Shown here piece after piece: positions 11,600 to 23,487 of a stretch of DNA of 64,000 nt. Position 1 is the first letter of the stretch. Each line of letters begins with the position of its first letter. Position numbers and translations under genes: made by a program. Origin of the DNA: Moniliophthora roreri (taxonomy: Eukaryota; Basidiomycota; Agaricomycetes; Agaricales; Marasmiaceae); assembly GCA_001466705.2 (NCBI GenBank), contig LATX02000183.1:665094-729093 (forward strand), read 5' to 3'. The notes below the pieces were generated by a model that was not told the origin of the DNA, made no database searches, and saw only the letters and a program-made list of their open reading frames with translations.

Positions 11600-13182
11600 C
11601 TATGTACTTACACAACCAGTTCACCACTGCTGCTTCCAGCTTTTGTTACATAGCAGAGGAAGAGCAGGGACTGAAAAATGAGGGCAACTTGGAGTTGGTT
11701 GTAGTGAGGATGATAAGCAAGCTGGAGTTGGATGAGAGTTCAGAGAGATATTATCAAGTTCTCAGTGTCCTGGTGCTACTAACTGAACAGCTCAGCCTCC
11801 CAGAGTTATCATTTCTGGCTGTTAACAGGCTACAGGTTTCCATCTGTTTCACCTCAAACCTTCTGCATCCTTTCCAACATTCCACACTCCAATCATCTCA
11901 TTCCTTCTTTCTTCAACTGCTTTTCATATCTGTGAATGTACAACTTGTTGGGCTGCTTCATTATCCCTGTGCTGCAATCTGGTAATGTTGCCACATCATA
12001 AGCAGTTGGGAAAGAAATCAAACATACACTGACTGAGAACAAGGGTTATAGTAGCAGATGTTAGAGGCAGAAGAGGCAAAAAGGCAAATAAAGGAGATTG
12101 GCAAGCTGTTGGAGCTCTCAGTCAGAAGAATCCCCATGGCACTGTTGCCATTGTCATCGCAACCTGAAGTTAGAAGACACATCATGTCACATTACCTCCT
12201 GCTCTTGGGCCTTTGCCATCTCTACATACCCTATGGCTCCAATTGGTGACATGGCTGTGGTCCAGTGCTGGCTGACCAAGCTTTAGACAGTGAATTTGGG
12301 TATCTTGGCTGTGGAGCTCCATCTCTACACACAACTTTTGAAGGAGATGCAGCTGTCCAGTTTTCTCTTCATGCATCATATCTAGTATTGAGAGGTGAGT
12401 CACAGTACATTCTACACTATTCTTGGCAGTCAGCATACAATACTTACTCTCCTCATTTAGTCATCCATCCTCTCTACCCATTCTGTCTCACTGTCTCACG
12501 TTTCTTCATGCAATTGACTCTTGCTCCACCATGAGCTTCCTTTTATATCTTCAAACAGATTCTGGCAAACACATCTGTGCCTTTCACCTTAGTGCAGAGC
12601 TGGGGGTGTTTCAGAGGTGAAAGAATACAAGCAGCACCTCCATCTACCAACAATACATCATCTCCAATTCATATTCTCTTGCTCTTTCCTCATCTTTGCT
12701 ACCACTGCATTGGGTCAGGCTTTTTGTCCTGGGATTGACTGCTCCTCATCTACATTGCTGCAGAATACTGATTTGATGTCGGTGGCATTACTACTTGTGA
12801 ATAATTGGAGATGGAAAAAGAGGTGGACTGTAGGCAAGAGTAGAGAGAAGGGAGAAGGAGTAGAAATGCATTGGGAATGGCTTTGAGTGGATGAATAGTG
12901 TGGTCCTCTGGGTAGGAAGCAACTATGGGAATGTTCTTGTTGCCTATTTCACTAGCCAATATCGACCATGTTCAGATGTCCAAATCATTTTACATCGAAA
13001 TTATATTGATGACCTTGAGGTACTGCTACAAATTAGAAGTGATTGTTAATGTCAGAGTGTCAGTGAGTATGAGCATGAGATGTCAGTGCATTGGTCAATG
13101 GTCTTTGTGCCTTCCTCTTCATTCACCTCTTGATCTTCACCTATGAGGAAGATGTCATATGCCATATATAAGAAAGTTCAAG
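11600..13182 (+). repeat. Left arm of a large inverted repeat
   Basis: This stretch matches, inverted and at roughly 85-90% by eye, the sequence 14632-15072 joined to 26625-27720. For example, plus-strand 11,690-11,800 and minus-strand 27,660-27,560 both encode the same peptides, such as MxSKLELDxSSExYxQVLS and LTEQLSLP. Both arms keep long open stretches in the same frame, which suggests an old coding region, but I recognise no domain and every frame is broken within 150 codons. The arms could be long TIRs of a DNA element or an inverted gene duplication. Confidence 0.65.
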
Positions 13183-13986
13183 CACTAGTGTGAATACAAC
13201 ATCTTTACGGCTGTATCAAAATACAGCATACAGTCTCATATTGAGCTATAGACTGAATCCTTGCAAATGGGACCAGGTGTCAGCATTCTTCCTTCACAGT
13301 GGATGACTTCCCATAAGGCTCTTTCGCCTAAGATTAAACAATTAATCAACAATCAATCATCTCAGAAGGATGATCCAGGCTAGGATGCAGTGTTTGGGGA
13401 GCTAGATACCATAATAAGGTGGGATGTCCTCGCTTAGTGCTATAAATTTGATGTCAGGTTGAAAGTTGTAATGATCTAGACACGTATGAGGGAGGGGGTC
13501 ATCTAGATGTAGAACACATATTTTATTTGAAACTCTGTTGATGCAAAGCTGATCCTGAAGCAAATAGTTGCAGAAAACTGCTCAAATTCTTGCAATTAAC
13601 CCATACAGTAAGTCATCCAGCTAAATACCACCAGTTCTTACCATTGTCCTACTCATCTCACTCTTTGAGCTTGAGCATATAGTCTCCTGTGCTATCAGTC
13701 TGTAAATAGCTCCATTTCTGTTCCACCTCACGCATATAGGTTTCCCATTTCATGCAGTTGTTTTGACTTATGCTCATTATGGCCTTAATTGCAGCATGAC
13801 TGAGCACGATCTTTTTGCCTCTTCTGCACTCGACTGGATGTGCATAGACGTTATAGCAGATGATCTTGTCTGTATTCTTAACAAAAGCTTTTGCACTTCG
13901 TCTGGGAGAGACTTAGAATGGCAAATGGACATAGTCTCTGACTTCCGAGGCCATTCTGGTGTTGCAGCTGTGGAGCAAGGGAGTGA
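13183..13986. other. Spacer of the inverted repeat, no gene recognised
   Basis: Unique sequence between the inverted-repeat arms. An open frame from about 13763 runs into the ADP-ribosyltransferase-like remnant but shows no similarity I recognise. Confidence 0.35.
13984..13986 (+). other. Stop codon just before the ADP-ribosyltransferase-like frame
   Basis: TGA in the same frame as the domain remnant. Upstream of it the frame is not recognisable as part of the domain, so the N-terminal third is either in another frame or missing. Confidence 0.4.
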
Positions 13987-14330
13987 CTCATTCATTGGGA
14001 CTGGCATCACCCAAATGACATTTTTGACAAAGGTTTTATACCTATTGTTGCTCCTCAGTCTTTGGCAGAGTTCGAACAGCTGCTAGACAATCAGATCAAT
14101 GTCGCCAACTACATCAATGAGAACTGGGACTCCGTTTCCATTTCTACTGCTCGCTATTATACAGCCAACAACAGGACTACTCACTGGCAGCCCTGCAATA
14201 TCAACAACAGCTTCGAATATGAGATTTTTGCCCATGGTGGGATTGATGTCAACCTCAGCATGGGTGGCTATCACCAGTACTGGAATCAAAGGGAAGTCCT
14301 CTTCCTAACTGCAATTGTGAAACGGAGAAT
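13987..14330 (+). pseudogene. ADP-ribosyltransferase (enterotoxin-A-like) domain remnant
   Basis: In one frame this reads like the middle and end of the heat-labile-enterotoxin A-chain-type ADP-ribosyltransferase domain found in many fungal secreted proteins. There is a PNDIFDKGF segment (compare the family's P-x-x-I/V-F-x-x-GF), an STS-like SISTAR strand start, and YEIFAHGGIDVNLSMG followed by NQREVLF, where the family has the ExE catalytic motif. Here the first Glu of ExE is Gln, so activity would be doubtful even if expressed. The N-terminal part with the NAD-binding Arg is not readable in this frame, and a TGA lies just upstream (13984-13986). Such proteins are usually secreted; no signal peptide is visible. 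The domain call is from motif memory. Confidence 0.45.
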
Positions 14331-14549
14331 ATCACATGTCCATTCCTTATCGCTGACAAGTGGGATGGGCTTCACAAGGCTGGCTGCATCGATAATCTGC
14401 GTCTAACCTTGTGGGAACTCAAAAGTGATGTGTACTACTTCAGGGATGACAAGTACATTATCATGAACATTATTAGCATGGAGAAAGAACATGGTTCTAC
14501 AGAAGTTCACACCAATTGGTCAATACTTGTTGATGCCAACTTCTACTGA
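14331..14549 (+). pseudogene. Hemopexin-like repeat remnant
   Basis: Immediately after the ADP-ribosyltransferase-like piece, in a different frame, the translation contains IADKWDGLHKAG, then VYYFRDDKYIIMNI and NWSILVDANF before a TGA at 14547-14549. The pattern W-x-x-L-x-x-AG.., then VYFFRGDKY.., then WPSLxxAGF is typical of hemopexin-like (PA2-type) blades, which occur in some fungal proteins. The frame change between this and the preceding domain indicates a deletion or a lost intron. Whether both pieces belonged to one gene is an inference from adjacency. Confidence 0.42.
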
Positions 14550-14631
14550 GACAGCCTTCACATCTCTCTCTCTCTCAGCCCAAACACATTTCTGTTCTGT
14601 ACAAATAGCTCAATGTAAACAGTGAACAATG

Positions 14632-15072
14632 GTGAACTTTCTTATGCATGGCATATGACATCTTCCTTGTAGGTGAAGATCAAGAGGTGAATGAAGAGAA
14701 AGGCACAAAGACTATTGACCAATGTGCCAACATCTCATGCTCGTACTCACTGATGCTCTGACATTAACAATCACTTCTGATTTGTAATGATACCTCCAAG
14801 TCATCAGTATAAACTCAATGTAAAATGATTTGGACATACAAACATGGTCGATATTGGCTAGTGAAATAGGCAACAAGAACATTCCCATAGTTGCTTCCTA
14901 CCCAGAGGACCACACTATTCATCCACTCAAAACCATTCCCAATGCATTTCTACTCCTTCTCCCTTCTCTCTACTCTTGCCCACGGTCCACCTCTTCTTCC
15001 GTCTCCAAGTATTTGCAAGTAGTGATGCCGCTAACATCAAATCAGTATTCTGCAGCAATGTAGACAAGAAGC
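14632..15072 (-). repeat. Right arm of the inverted repeat, outer part before the gypsy insertion
   Basis: Reverse complement of about 12770-13182. The arm stops at 15072, exactly where the gypsy LTR begins, and resumes at 26625. Removing the gypsy element and one GAAGC copy rejoins the arm smoothly (GCAGCAATGTAGACAAG + GAAGC + AGTCAATCCTAGG) and matches the left arm near 12740-12770. Confidence 0.75.
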
Positions 15073-15527
15073 TGTTACGTTACTTGCGCAGCAACGTCAA
15101 CTTCAACTAACTTCAACGAAGAGTCGACTTCGTAAAGTAGTTTCCAAGCTCAAGTTCGAGTTCATTCAGCGGTTGCTGAAGTTCAGAAATCCTTTGATAT
15201 TGGCGTTGACACAAGTGTATAATAAACCAGGTCAAGCTGGAGACTTAGGGTCTCAGCTTGAGCGCTTAAATACGTTACAATCGAGCTAATTCTAACTATG
15301 TACGTATAGCTGATAAGTTCGATGATTGTCTAAGGTTTCCCGAAGCTATCGGGATATGAGTCATGTTGTACAAAGGGATAAGCAAATGGGGACGAGGAAG
15401 GTGGATGAGTCCGATAGTAAGGAGAAGCATGGGTGTGAGAGGGAAAAGGGGGCTGGGAAGGTGAACGTGTCCGATGAAGGGGAAGCATAGGTAGTAATAC
15501 AAGAGAAAAAAGAGAAAGTTCGTAACA
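15073..15527 (-). repeat. 3' LTR of the gypsy element
   Basis: 455 bp, TGTTACG...CGTAACA, with short inverted ends. Nearly identical to 26170-26624. On the minus strand it is preceded by a purine-rich tract (GTTGAGGGGGTAA, 15528-15540), the likely polypurine tract. Confidence 0.92.
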
Positions 15528-15566
15528 TTACCCCCTCAACAAGGGGCAAACTCCGTTTGACCTTAC

Positions 15567-16977
15567 TTACGATTCTCCGTCTCCATACAACTCCGAGTCA
15601 TAATCGTACGAAGTATTGGGCCTATCGTCAATGTCCGGCATCTCCTCTGTAGCTCCCAATCGTGGTGTTGCTGGTATATCGGAGGTAGGTTGCCATCCCG
15701 TAGCCAACCGTTCCTCTACCGAAAGCATCTTCACCTTTTTCGGGTCCGCTCCCACGAACAGCAACTGGACATCCCGATCGTATTCCTCCATCAACATCTC
15801 AACACTCCCCTCCGAGGTTGTCGTAGGGTTCGTCATTATACCACCGTTCATCGTCATAACGGCGACCATCCGACAGAGAGTCTGAGCCCGAATCAGGCCG
15901 TCGACGCACAATGCGGCGAGACCTTCGCTGGTCAGGGCAGTGGCTAGACGTATGTCCAGGTTGAGTCGTGAAGCATCTACGACACATGTACTGCGGGCAA
16001 TCTCGGGCGAAATGGCGCTCCAATCCGCACACAGGGCAGAGACGCGGTCGACGAGCTGCATCATCGGGGTCGGGGCCGGAGTCGGACTTCTCAAGCTGAC
16101 CTTCGGTAGGTCGTCGGTGTTTTCGGGGATTCGATTCTCCGTTTCGTCGTCCCCGTCCTCGTCCTTTGATTCCCCGGGAACGACCTCCCCTCCCACCGCG
16201 GGGATGTGTTCCATGCTCAGGTGGAACTGAGGCTTCAGGCGTCTGAAGACTTCCGGGGTCAACGGTCATCGAGGGTCCGGCGTGGGAGTCGGCAAGGGAG
16301 TCGATTGACTCGACCTTAGGTTTGACGTCGGGATCGGGAGTGGGGTCAGGATAAACGAGGGTGTCGGGAAATTCGGGGGAGGCACTGGCAGCGGGGGAAG
16401 GTTCGGGTTCGTCAACTCGGGGCTCGGATGTGAGTCTGGAGATGAGGCTCCGAGTGTCGTTGATGTCGGGATGGGGGTATCCGTTCCCATCGGTTCGTCT
16501 TCCGAGTCTGTCGAGGAGGCTGAAGGAGAGGGGATCAGGGTATTCCGACATCGCTCTGGGATCTGCGGGAGGGGGCATGGACAAATGGGGGTGATAGGGA
16601 AACGTAGACGGTACCGTAATAGGACCTTCGAGTCCTAACTGATAGTTACAGGCGTACATCACCTGGTTGGCAATCTCGAGACTGCAGCTCTCAACGATTC
16701 TTTCGAATAACTTTCGTTGACCCCTGAGGAAAAAGAGGCTTTTGACGCAGGGTTCCAATCTGTTGTGTTGATTAGTGGCGTTCTGGATTTGATCGTCATA
16801 CTGCTCGGTATTGAAGAGATGAAGGAGTTGGTAGGGGTTGGGTCTGAGGCCATTGGGGTAGGTGATGTTTTCGCCGTATCGTCCTTCTCCCGACACAGTA
16901 GGAACAGGGCTCGGGATTCGGGCTGGCTGGCTGCCAGCAAGAGAAGAGGAAGAGGTGGCAGAGGATGCATTGGACAT
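15567..16977 (-). CDS. Extra 3' ORF with two zinc knuckles (copy A)
   Basis: Lies between the integrase and the 3' LTR. The first frame (16977 to 15799, 392 residues) starts MSNASSATSSSS and has a central Pro/Ser/Asp-rich part and a basic GRGGRSRG stretch. It also has two cysteine clusters, CPVCGLERHFARDC (CX2CX4HX4C) and CRRCFTTQPGHTSSHC (CX2CX6HX4C), and ends NLGGEC. A second frame (16262 to 15567, plus 16490 to 16266 after one TGA) is open across the same DNA and continues 230 nt further, ending YDYDSELYGDGES. The protein probably needs a frameshift or splice to reach that end. Zinc knuckles suggest nucleic-acid binding; the position is that of an env-like or accessory gene, but nothing looks like a membrane glycoprotein. 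Confidence 0.7.
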
Positions 16978-16980
16978 GTT

Positions 16981-18131
16981 TTATGATGGGTGAATCGGTA
17001 TGGGGTCTTTAGGCTTCAGTCTATGCTTCTTTATATACTCTTGGAGAAGGTCTAGACAATTCTCCATTCCCTCCATGCGGATCCATCGATTATGAGACGA
17101 ATCGTAACCCGTGTATGACACGAGGAATTCTCGGGGTCGTTTCTTTGGCCTATGTCCCACTACCGCTTCTACCTCATATTCTTCGAACCCTTCAATAAGA
17201 TCTGGGGGTGGTTCTGTGAAACTCGGTCCGTGGGCCTCGGTCTGTTTGTATGGCGATAGTAAGGCTGCATGGAAGACGGGGTGAATTCTCCATTGATGGG
17301 GTAAGTCCAATTTGTATGTCACGGGTCCGAGTACCTCGAGGACTGTGAATGGGCCTTCCCTTTTTGGGGCTAGCTTCTTCGACGGGTATCCTGTTGCCAA
17401 GTTCTTTGCTTCTAGCCAGACCTTTTGTCCTTCTTCGAACACGTCTAGTTTCTGTTTTTCCCTCCTTATCATGTGTTGCCGTGCTAACTCCAATAGGCTT
17501 GTAGTTTCTTCTCGTACTCTTCTTAACTCTTGCAGTTGTTCTTCTATCGATGGAATTGTCATTCTTTCGAATACTGTTGGAAGTGGCCGAGGGTGGTATC
17601 CCATCATCATAAAGAACGGCGATTTCTTAAGGACTGAATGTGTTCGATTGTTGTGAGCAAATTCCGCTAATGGGAGATATTCCTTCCATCTGGTTTGTTC
17701 TTTTGCACAGAACATTCTGAGATAGACTTCAACCTCTCAATTCACTCGTTCCATTTCCCCGTCGGTTTGTGGGTGGAACGCTGTGCTCATGGAGTGTTTG
17801 ATGGAGAGTTGTTTCCCCATTTCCTGGAATACTTCCGCAGCGAACCTGGGGTCTCGATCGGATATGATTCGGTCAGGTAGTCCGAATCTCTTGTAGAGAT
17901 GTTGGATTAACATTTCTGCTACCTTCGTGGCGTCCGTTGTCTTGGTGCATGGAGTAAAAATTACCCCCTTCGTAGACGAGTGGTCCACCACGACCAAAAT
18001 AGAATCCATACCGTCGCATTCGGGGAGGTCCGTGATGAGATCCATGGTGCAGACCTGGAAGGGGAAAGAATTCTGGGGTGCTTGGAGTGGTTGGATCGGA
18101 GTTCTTGTCAGATGGGTATTGATCTTAGACT
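16981..18131 (-). pseudogene. gypsy integrase C-terminal half with chromodomain (copy A fragment)
   Basis: The 17715-16981 frame covers the integrase tail (LAEFAHNNRTHSVL, then VWLEAKNLATGYPSKKLAPK) and a chromodomain (EEYEVEAVVGHR, then REFLVSYTGY and NRWIRMEGM). The upstream frame (18045-17737) holds the core with VVVDHSS and ISDRDPRF. The two are separated by a TGA after ERVN. The fragment ends at the N at 18132, and about 1.4 kb of it is identical to 19717-21136, so it is probably a collapsed repeat end. Confidence 0.85.
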
Positions 18132-18132
18132 N

Positions 18133-18532
18133 CTGTTAAAGCAGTTCTCAAGTTCAAGTTTGAGTTCGTTCAGCGGTTGCTGAAGTTCAGAAATCCTTCA
18201 AGTTTGGCGTTGACACAAGTATAGAATAAACCAGGTCAAGCTGAAGACTTAGAGTCTCAGCTTGAGCGCTTAAATACAATACAACCGTTGTAACGCTAAC
18301 TACATATGGAAAGCGAAGAGTTCGGTATTTTAGATAAGCTTTCCCGAGCTAGTCGGGATATGAGTAATACAAGTATAAACGGATAAGCAAATGGGGACGG
18401 GGAAGGTGTATGAGTCCGATGACAAAAGGAAGCATAATCGTGAGAGGGAAAAGGGGGCTGGGAAAGTGGATATGTCCGATGAAAAGGGAAGCATAGGTAA
18501 TAATACAGAGAGAAGAAAGAAAGTTCGTAACA
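18133..18532 (-). repeat. Partial LTR of a second gypsy copy
   Basis: About 400 bp homologous to, but clearly diverged from, the 455-bp outer LTRs, with small insertions and many substitutions. It is cut by the N at 18132 and ends GTAACA at 18532, followed on the plus strand by the same CTACCCCCTCAACAAGGGGC as the main 3' LTR. It shows that at least two element copies are mixed here. Confidence 0.8.
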
Positions 18533-18571
18533 CTACCCCCTCAACAAGGGGCAAACTCCGTTTGACTTCAC

Positions 18572-19982
18572 TTACGATTCTCCGTCTCCGTACAGCTCTG
18601 CGTCGTAATCGTATGACGTATCCGGCATGTTATCGATGTCCGGCATCTCATCTACAGCTCCCAACTGCGGAGTCGCCGGTACTTCTGACGATGGCTGCCA
18701 TCCCATGGCCAGCCGTTCTTCGACCGTCAACAATCTCACCTTTTTCGGATCCGCTCCCACAAACAACAGCTGAGCATCCCGGTCGTATTCCTCCTGCAGT
18801 GCCCTAACATTCTCCTCCGAGGTTGTCGTAAGGCTCGTCATTGTACCACCGTTCATCGTCATAACGGCGACCGTCCGACAGAGAGTCTGTGCTTGAATCA
18901 GGCCGTCGACGCGCAATGCGGCGAGACCTTCGTTGGTCAGGGCAGTTGCTAGATGTATGTCCAGGTTGAGTCGTGAAGCATCGACGACACATGTACTGCG
19001 GGCAATCTCGGGCGAAATGGCGCTCCAGTCCGCACACAGGGCAGAGACGCGGTCGACGAGCTGCATCATCGGGGTCAGGGCCGGAGTCGGACTTCTCAAG
19101 CTGACCTTCGGTAGGTCGTCGACGTTTTCGGGGATTTGATTCTCCGTTTCGTCGTCCCCGTCCTCACCCTTTGAATCCTCGGGAGCGACCTCCCCTCCCA
19201 CCGCGGGGATGTGTTCCATGTTCAGGTGGAACTGAGGCTTCAGGTGTCTGAAGACTTCGGGGGTCAACGGCCGTTGAAGGTCCGGGTTGGGAATCGGTAA
19301 GGGAGTCAACTGACTCGACCTTAGGTTTGACGTCGGGATCGGGAGTGGGGTCAGGATAAACGAGGGCGTCGGGAAATTCGGGGGAGGCACTGGCAGCGGG
19401 GGAGACTCTGAGCTCTTCGATTCTAGGTTCGGAGGTGAGTCGGGAGATGAGACTCCAAGTGTCGTTGATGTCGGGACGGGGGTAGCCATTGCCGTCGGTT
19501 CGTCTTCCAAGTCGGTCGAGGAGGCTGAAGGAGAGGGGATCAGGGTATTCTGACATCGCTCTGGGATCTGCGGAAGGGGGCATGGACAAATGGGGGTGGT
19601 AAGGAAATGTAGACGGTACCGTGACAGGACCTTCCAGTCCCAACTGGTAATTACAGGTGTACATCACCTGGTTCGCAATCTCGAGACTGCAGCTTTCAAC
19701 GATTCTTTCGAATAGCTTTCGTTGACCCCTGAGGAAAAAGAGGCTTTTGACGCAGGGTTCCAATCTGTTGTGTTGATTAGTGGCGTTCTGGATTTGATCG
19801 TCATACTGCTCGGTATTGAAGAGATGAAGGAGTTGGTAGGGGTTGGGTCTGAGGCCATTGGGGTAGGTGATGTTTTCGCCGTATCGTCCTTCTCCCGACA
19901 CAGTAGGAACAGGGCTCGGGATTCGGGCTGGCTGGCTGCCAGCAAGAGAAGAGGAAGAGGTGGCAGAGGATGCATTGGACAT
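18572..19982 (-). pseudogene. Extra 3' zinc-knuckle ORF (copy B, one nonsense codon)
   Basis: Diverged copy of the extra ORF. The zinc-knuckle frame is broken by TGA where copy A has CGA (after RSRGFKG, about 19164), so 19982-19164 and 19037-18804 are now separate. The alternative frame is open for 312 codons (19510-18572), longer than in copy A, and keeps the same C-terminus (YDYDAELYGDGES). Both frames therefore stayed largely open while the two copies diverged. Confidence 0.72.
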
Positions 19983-19985
19983 GTT

Positions 19986-22900
19986 TTATGATGGGTGAAT
20001 CGGTATGGGGTCTTTAGGCTTCAGTCTATGCTTCTTTATATACTCTTGGAGAAGGTCTAGACAATTCTCCATTCCCTCCATGCGGATCCATCGATTATGA
20101 GACGAATCGTAACCCGTGTATGACACGAGGAATTCTCGGGGTCGTTTCTTTGGCCTATGTCCCACTACCGCTTCTACCTCATATTCTTCGAACCCTTCAA
20201 TAAGATCTGGGGGTGGTTCTGTGAAACTCGGTCCGTGGGCCTCGGTCTGTTTGTATGGCGATAGTAAGGCTGCATGGAAGACGGGGTGAATTCTCCATTG
20301 ATGGGGTAAGTCCAATTTGTATGTCACGGGTCCGAGTACCTCGAGGACTGTGAATGGGCCTTCCCTTTTTGGGGCTAGCTTCTTCGACGGGTATCCTGTT
20401 GCCAAGTTCTTTGCTTCTAGCCAGACCTTTTGTCCTTCTTCGAACACGTCTAGTTTCTGTTTTTCCCTCCTTATCATGTGTTGCCGTGCTAACTCCAATA
20501 GGCTTGTAGTTTCTTCTCGTACTCTTCTTAACTCTTGCAGTTGTTCTTCTATCGATGGAATTGTCATTCTTTCGAATACTGTTGGAAGTGGCCGAGGGTG
20601 GTATCCCATCATCATAAAGAACGGCGATTTCTTAAGGACTGAATGTGTTCGATTGTTGTGAGCAAATTCCGCTAATGGGAGATATTCCTTCCATCTGGTT
20701 TGTTCTTTTGCACAGAACATTCTGAGATAGACTTCAACCTCTCAATTCACTCGTTCCATTTCCCCGTCGGTTTGTGGGTGGAACGCTGTGCTCATGGAGT
20801 GTTTGATGGAGAGTTGTTTCCCCATTTCCTGGAATACTTCCGCAGCGAACCTGGGGTCTCGATCGGATATGATTCGGTCAGGTAGTCCGAATCTCTTGTA
20901 GAGATGTTGGATTAACATTTCTGCTACCTTCGTGGCGTCCGTTGTCTTGGTGCATGGAGTAAAAATTACCCCCTTCGTAGACGAGTGGTCCACCACGACC
21001 AAAATAGAATCCATACCGTCGCATTCGGGGAGGTCCGTGATGAGATCCATGGTGCAGACCTGGAAGGGGAAAGAATTCTGGGGTGCTTGGAGTGGTTGGA
21101 TCGGAGTTCTTGTCAGATGGGTATTGATCTTAGACTGTTGGCATGTTGCGCAACCATCAACGAAATTTTTGATGAATTTGACCATCTCTGGCCACCAAAA
21201 GTCACGCTGCACCTGCTCTGTAGTGTTCCATTGACCTGGGTGCCCTACTCCCGGTGTTTCATGAATTGATCGTACTATGCGTCGGCGGAGGTCGGTGTCG
21301 TTTGGCACGTAAACTCGGTCTTGAAAGAAGAGTAGGTCGCCTTCAATTTTCCAGTCTGATAACGCTGATTTGATTGGCGGCACGCCCTGGTGCAATAACT
21401 GCTCCAAGGCCGATTTGTGAAAATTGTCCGGGCCCAATCGTTCTGCTATGTCATCTCGTAATCCTAGATCAATCCCTCTAATGAAGAGTCGATCTGGTAG
21501 GACGACAACGTCCTCATTGTCATTGTCCACATCGTCTTGTTCATTACTCCGCCTCGATAGAGCGTCTGCTTGCGAGATGGACTTCCCCGGAACATGCACT
21601 AATCCCAGATCGAATTCTGATAAGAAAAGACTCCACCTCGCCTGGCGTCTATTCAGTTTTTGTGCCATCCGAAAGTATGTTAGATTCTATACCAGGCTTT
21701 CTTAGTGCTAAAATTTGAAAGGTCCCATGAGGTAGTGACGCCATTCCATGAGCGCTCTATAGATCGCGAGGAGTTCTCGGTCATAGATCTCGTAGTTCCG
21801 TTCGGTGGGTGAAAATGATTTGGACAAGTATCCACATGGATGCCATTCGCCGTCTATGCCTCTTTGCCTGAGAACAGCACCTGTGGCCCATTTCGAAGCG
21901 TCGGCTTCTATAACGAAGGGTTTGTCAACATCTGGCATAACTAGTATCGGTTCGGATAAGAATTTCGCTTTTAGGAGGTCAAAAGCTATTTGACACTGTG
22001 CTGTCCATTCGAATTTCCGATTTTTTTGCAGAAGATCGTTCAAAGGTCTTGTGAGATGTGCGTATTTCCCAATAAACTTCCTGTAGAAGTTTCCGAACCC
22101 TAGGAACGCGTGGACTCCTTTCACTGTCTGAGGAGGTTCCCAATTGGCTATTCCTGCGAGTTTTATGGGGTCCATAGCGATATATCTGGGCCTGATGACC
22201 ATTCCTAAAAATACCACTTCCGTTACATCGAACTCGCATTTCTCCGGTTTGAGGAACAAATCGTGCTTCTTGAGACGTCGCATTAATCGTTCCGTGCGTT
22301 CCCTATGTTCTTCCTGATCTTTGGAAAAGACAAGAATGTCGTCCATATACACTACGCACCATCCTTCATCGATGAAGTCAGAAAGTACGTCGTTCATAAA
22401 GGCTTGGAACGTGGCAGGGGAGTTGCTTAGTCCGAAGAACATTACTGTCGGCTCGAAAAGCCCTCTGTTGGTTTTGAAAGCGGCCTTCCATTGATCTCCG
22501 TCCTTTATCCTGATATTGTTATACCTGTTTCTCAGATCGAGTTTTGTGAAAATTGTCGCTCCTTTTAATTTGTCAAGAAGCTCCGAGATTAAGGGAAGGG
22601 GATAGGCATTCTTCACTGTGCCTTTATTGAGCTCCCTGTAATCTTGCATTGGTCTTAGTGCTCCTTTCTCCTTTTTGGCTACGAAGAAGAAGGGAGAAGC
22701 CATCGGGGATTTGGACTTCCGGATGTACCCCTTCCTCAGGTTCTCTTCAAGGAATTTATCTTGTTCCTGCTGTTCTATTGGGCTTAACGGGTATAACTTG
22801 CAATTCCTCGGAACGAAGTTGGGTCTGAGATCAATCGCATGATCGTACGTTCGAGAAGGTGGAAATCATTCTGCCTTCCCTTTTTCGAAGCGATCCTTAT

Positions 22901-23486
22901 ATCCCAGCAAATAATTAGGAATGAGTTCCTCTATCTCCTTCTTCACTGTTTGATGTTGGTGAGCCATTTCCTGCGAAGCTGTGGTCTTGGCTCCTATGAG
23001 AACTTCGGGTTCAAAAGTGTCCAGGATTCCTGTAAACCTCTTGATCTGAATCCGTCGGCGAGGCTGAAACTGGATTTCTCCGGTTTCCCAGTTAATTTCG
23101 GGGTTATGGTGCCTCAGCCACGGAAGTCCCAAGATCATTTCTTCGTCGCCAATTCCCAAGATCATGAAGTTTTCTCTAAATTTCTTTCCCGCAATCTGGA
23201 ATTCCAACTCCACGACATGCGTGATCCATGCTGTTTTGTTGGCCGTTCCGTCTACATTAAAAACTCGGATCTTTTCCGGCAACCAAATCCATCTTTTTCC
23301 CAGCATCCTAGCTATGCTTGGGCTTATAAATCTTCCTCCTGCTCCTGAATCTAGTAGGGCTTTTGTTTCGATGTCTTTTGTTCCCACTTTGTACTTGAGA
23401 GGAATATGCATAGAATTTCGATCCATTTTAGCTAGTACAAAGTGTGAAATAATGACCGGCGGTGGAGCCATCGTCCTCGTTCGCCG
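19986..23486 (-). pseudogene. gypsy pol (copy B): protease, RT, RNase H, integrase, chromodomain
   Basis: Reading 23471 to 19986. Protease has LLDSGAGGRFI (active site DSG). Reverse transcriptase has [11 protein letters not shown] and [11 protein letters not shown]. RNase H has [14 protein letters not shown]. The integrase has a zinc finger (HETPGVGHPG.., CATCQQSK), a core with Asp in VVVDHSS, Asp in ISDRDPRF and Glu in DGEMERVN, a tail, and a chromodomain. The frame is broken by TGA after FEKGKAE (22866), by a TAG/TAA/TAG cluster after MGPFKF (near 21685-21710) and by TGA after ERVN (20742). These fit C-to-T changes in CGA, CAG or CAA. Otherwise the frame continues without shifts. The product would be a polyprotein working in cytoplasmic virus-like particles and, through the chromodomain, targeting insertion to marked chromatin. 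Confidence 0.88.
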
Positions 23487-23487
23487 N

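Noticed and set aside
13987..14549. Intact secreted ADP-ribosyltransferase toxin
   Set aside because: Frame change between modules, a stop just upstream, no readable N-terminal Arg region or signal peptide, and Gln in place of the first catalytic Glu.
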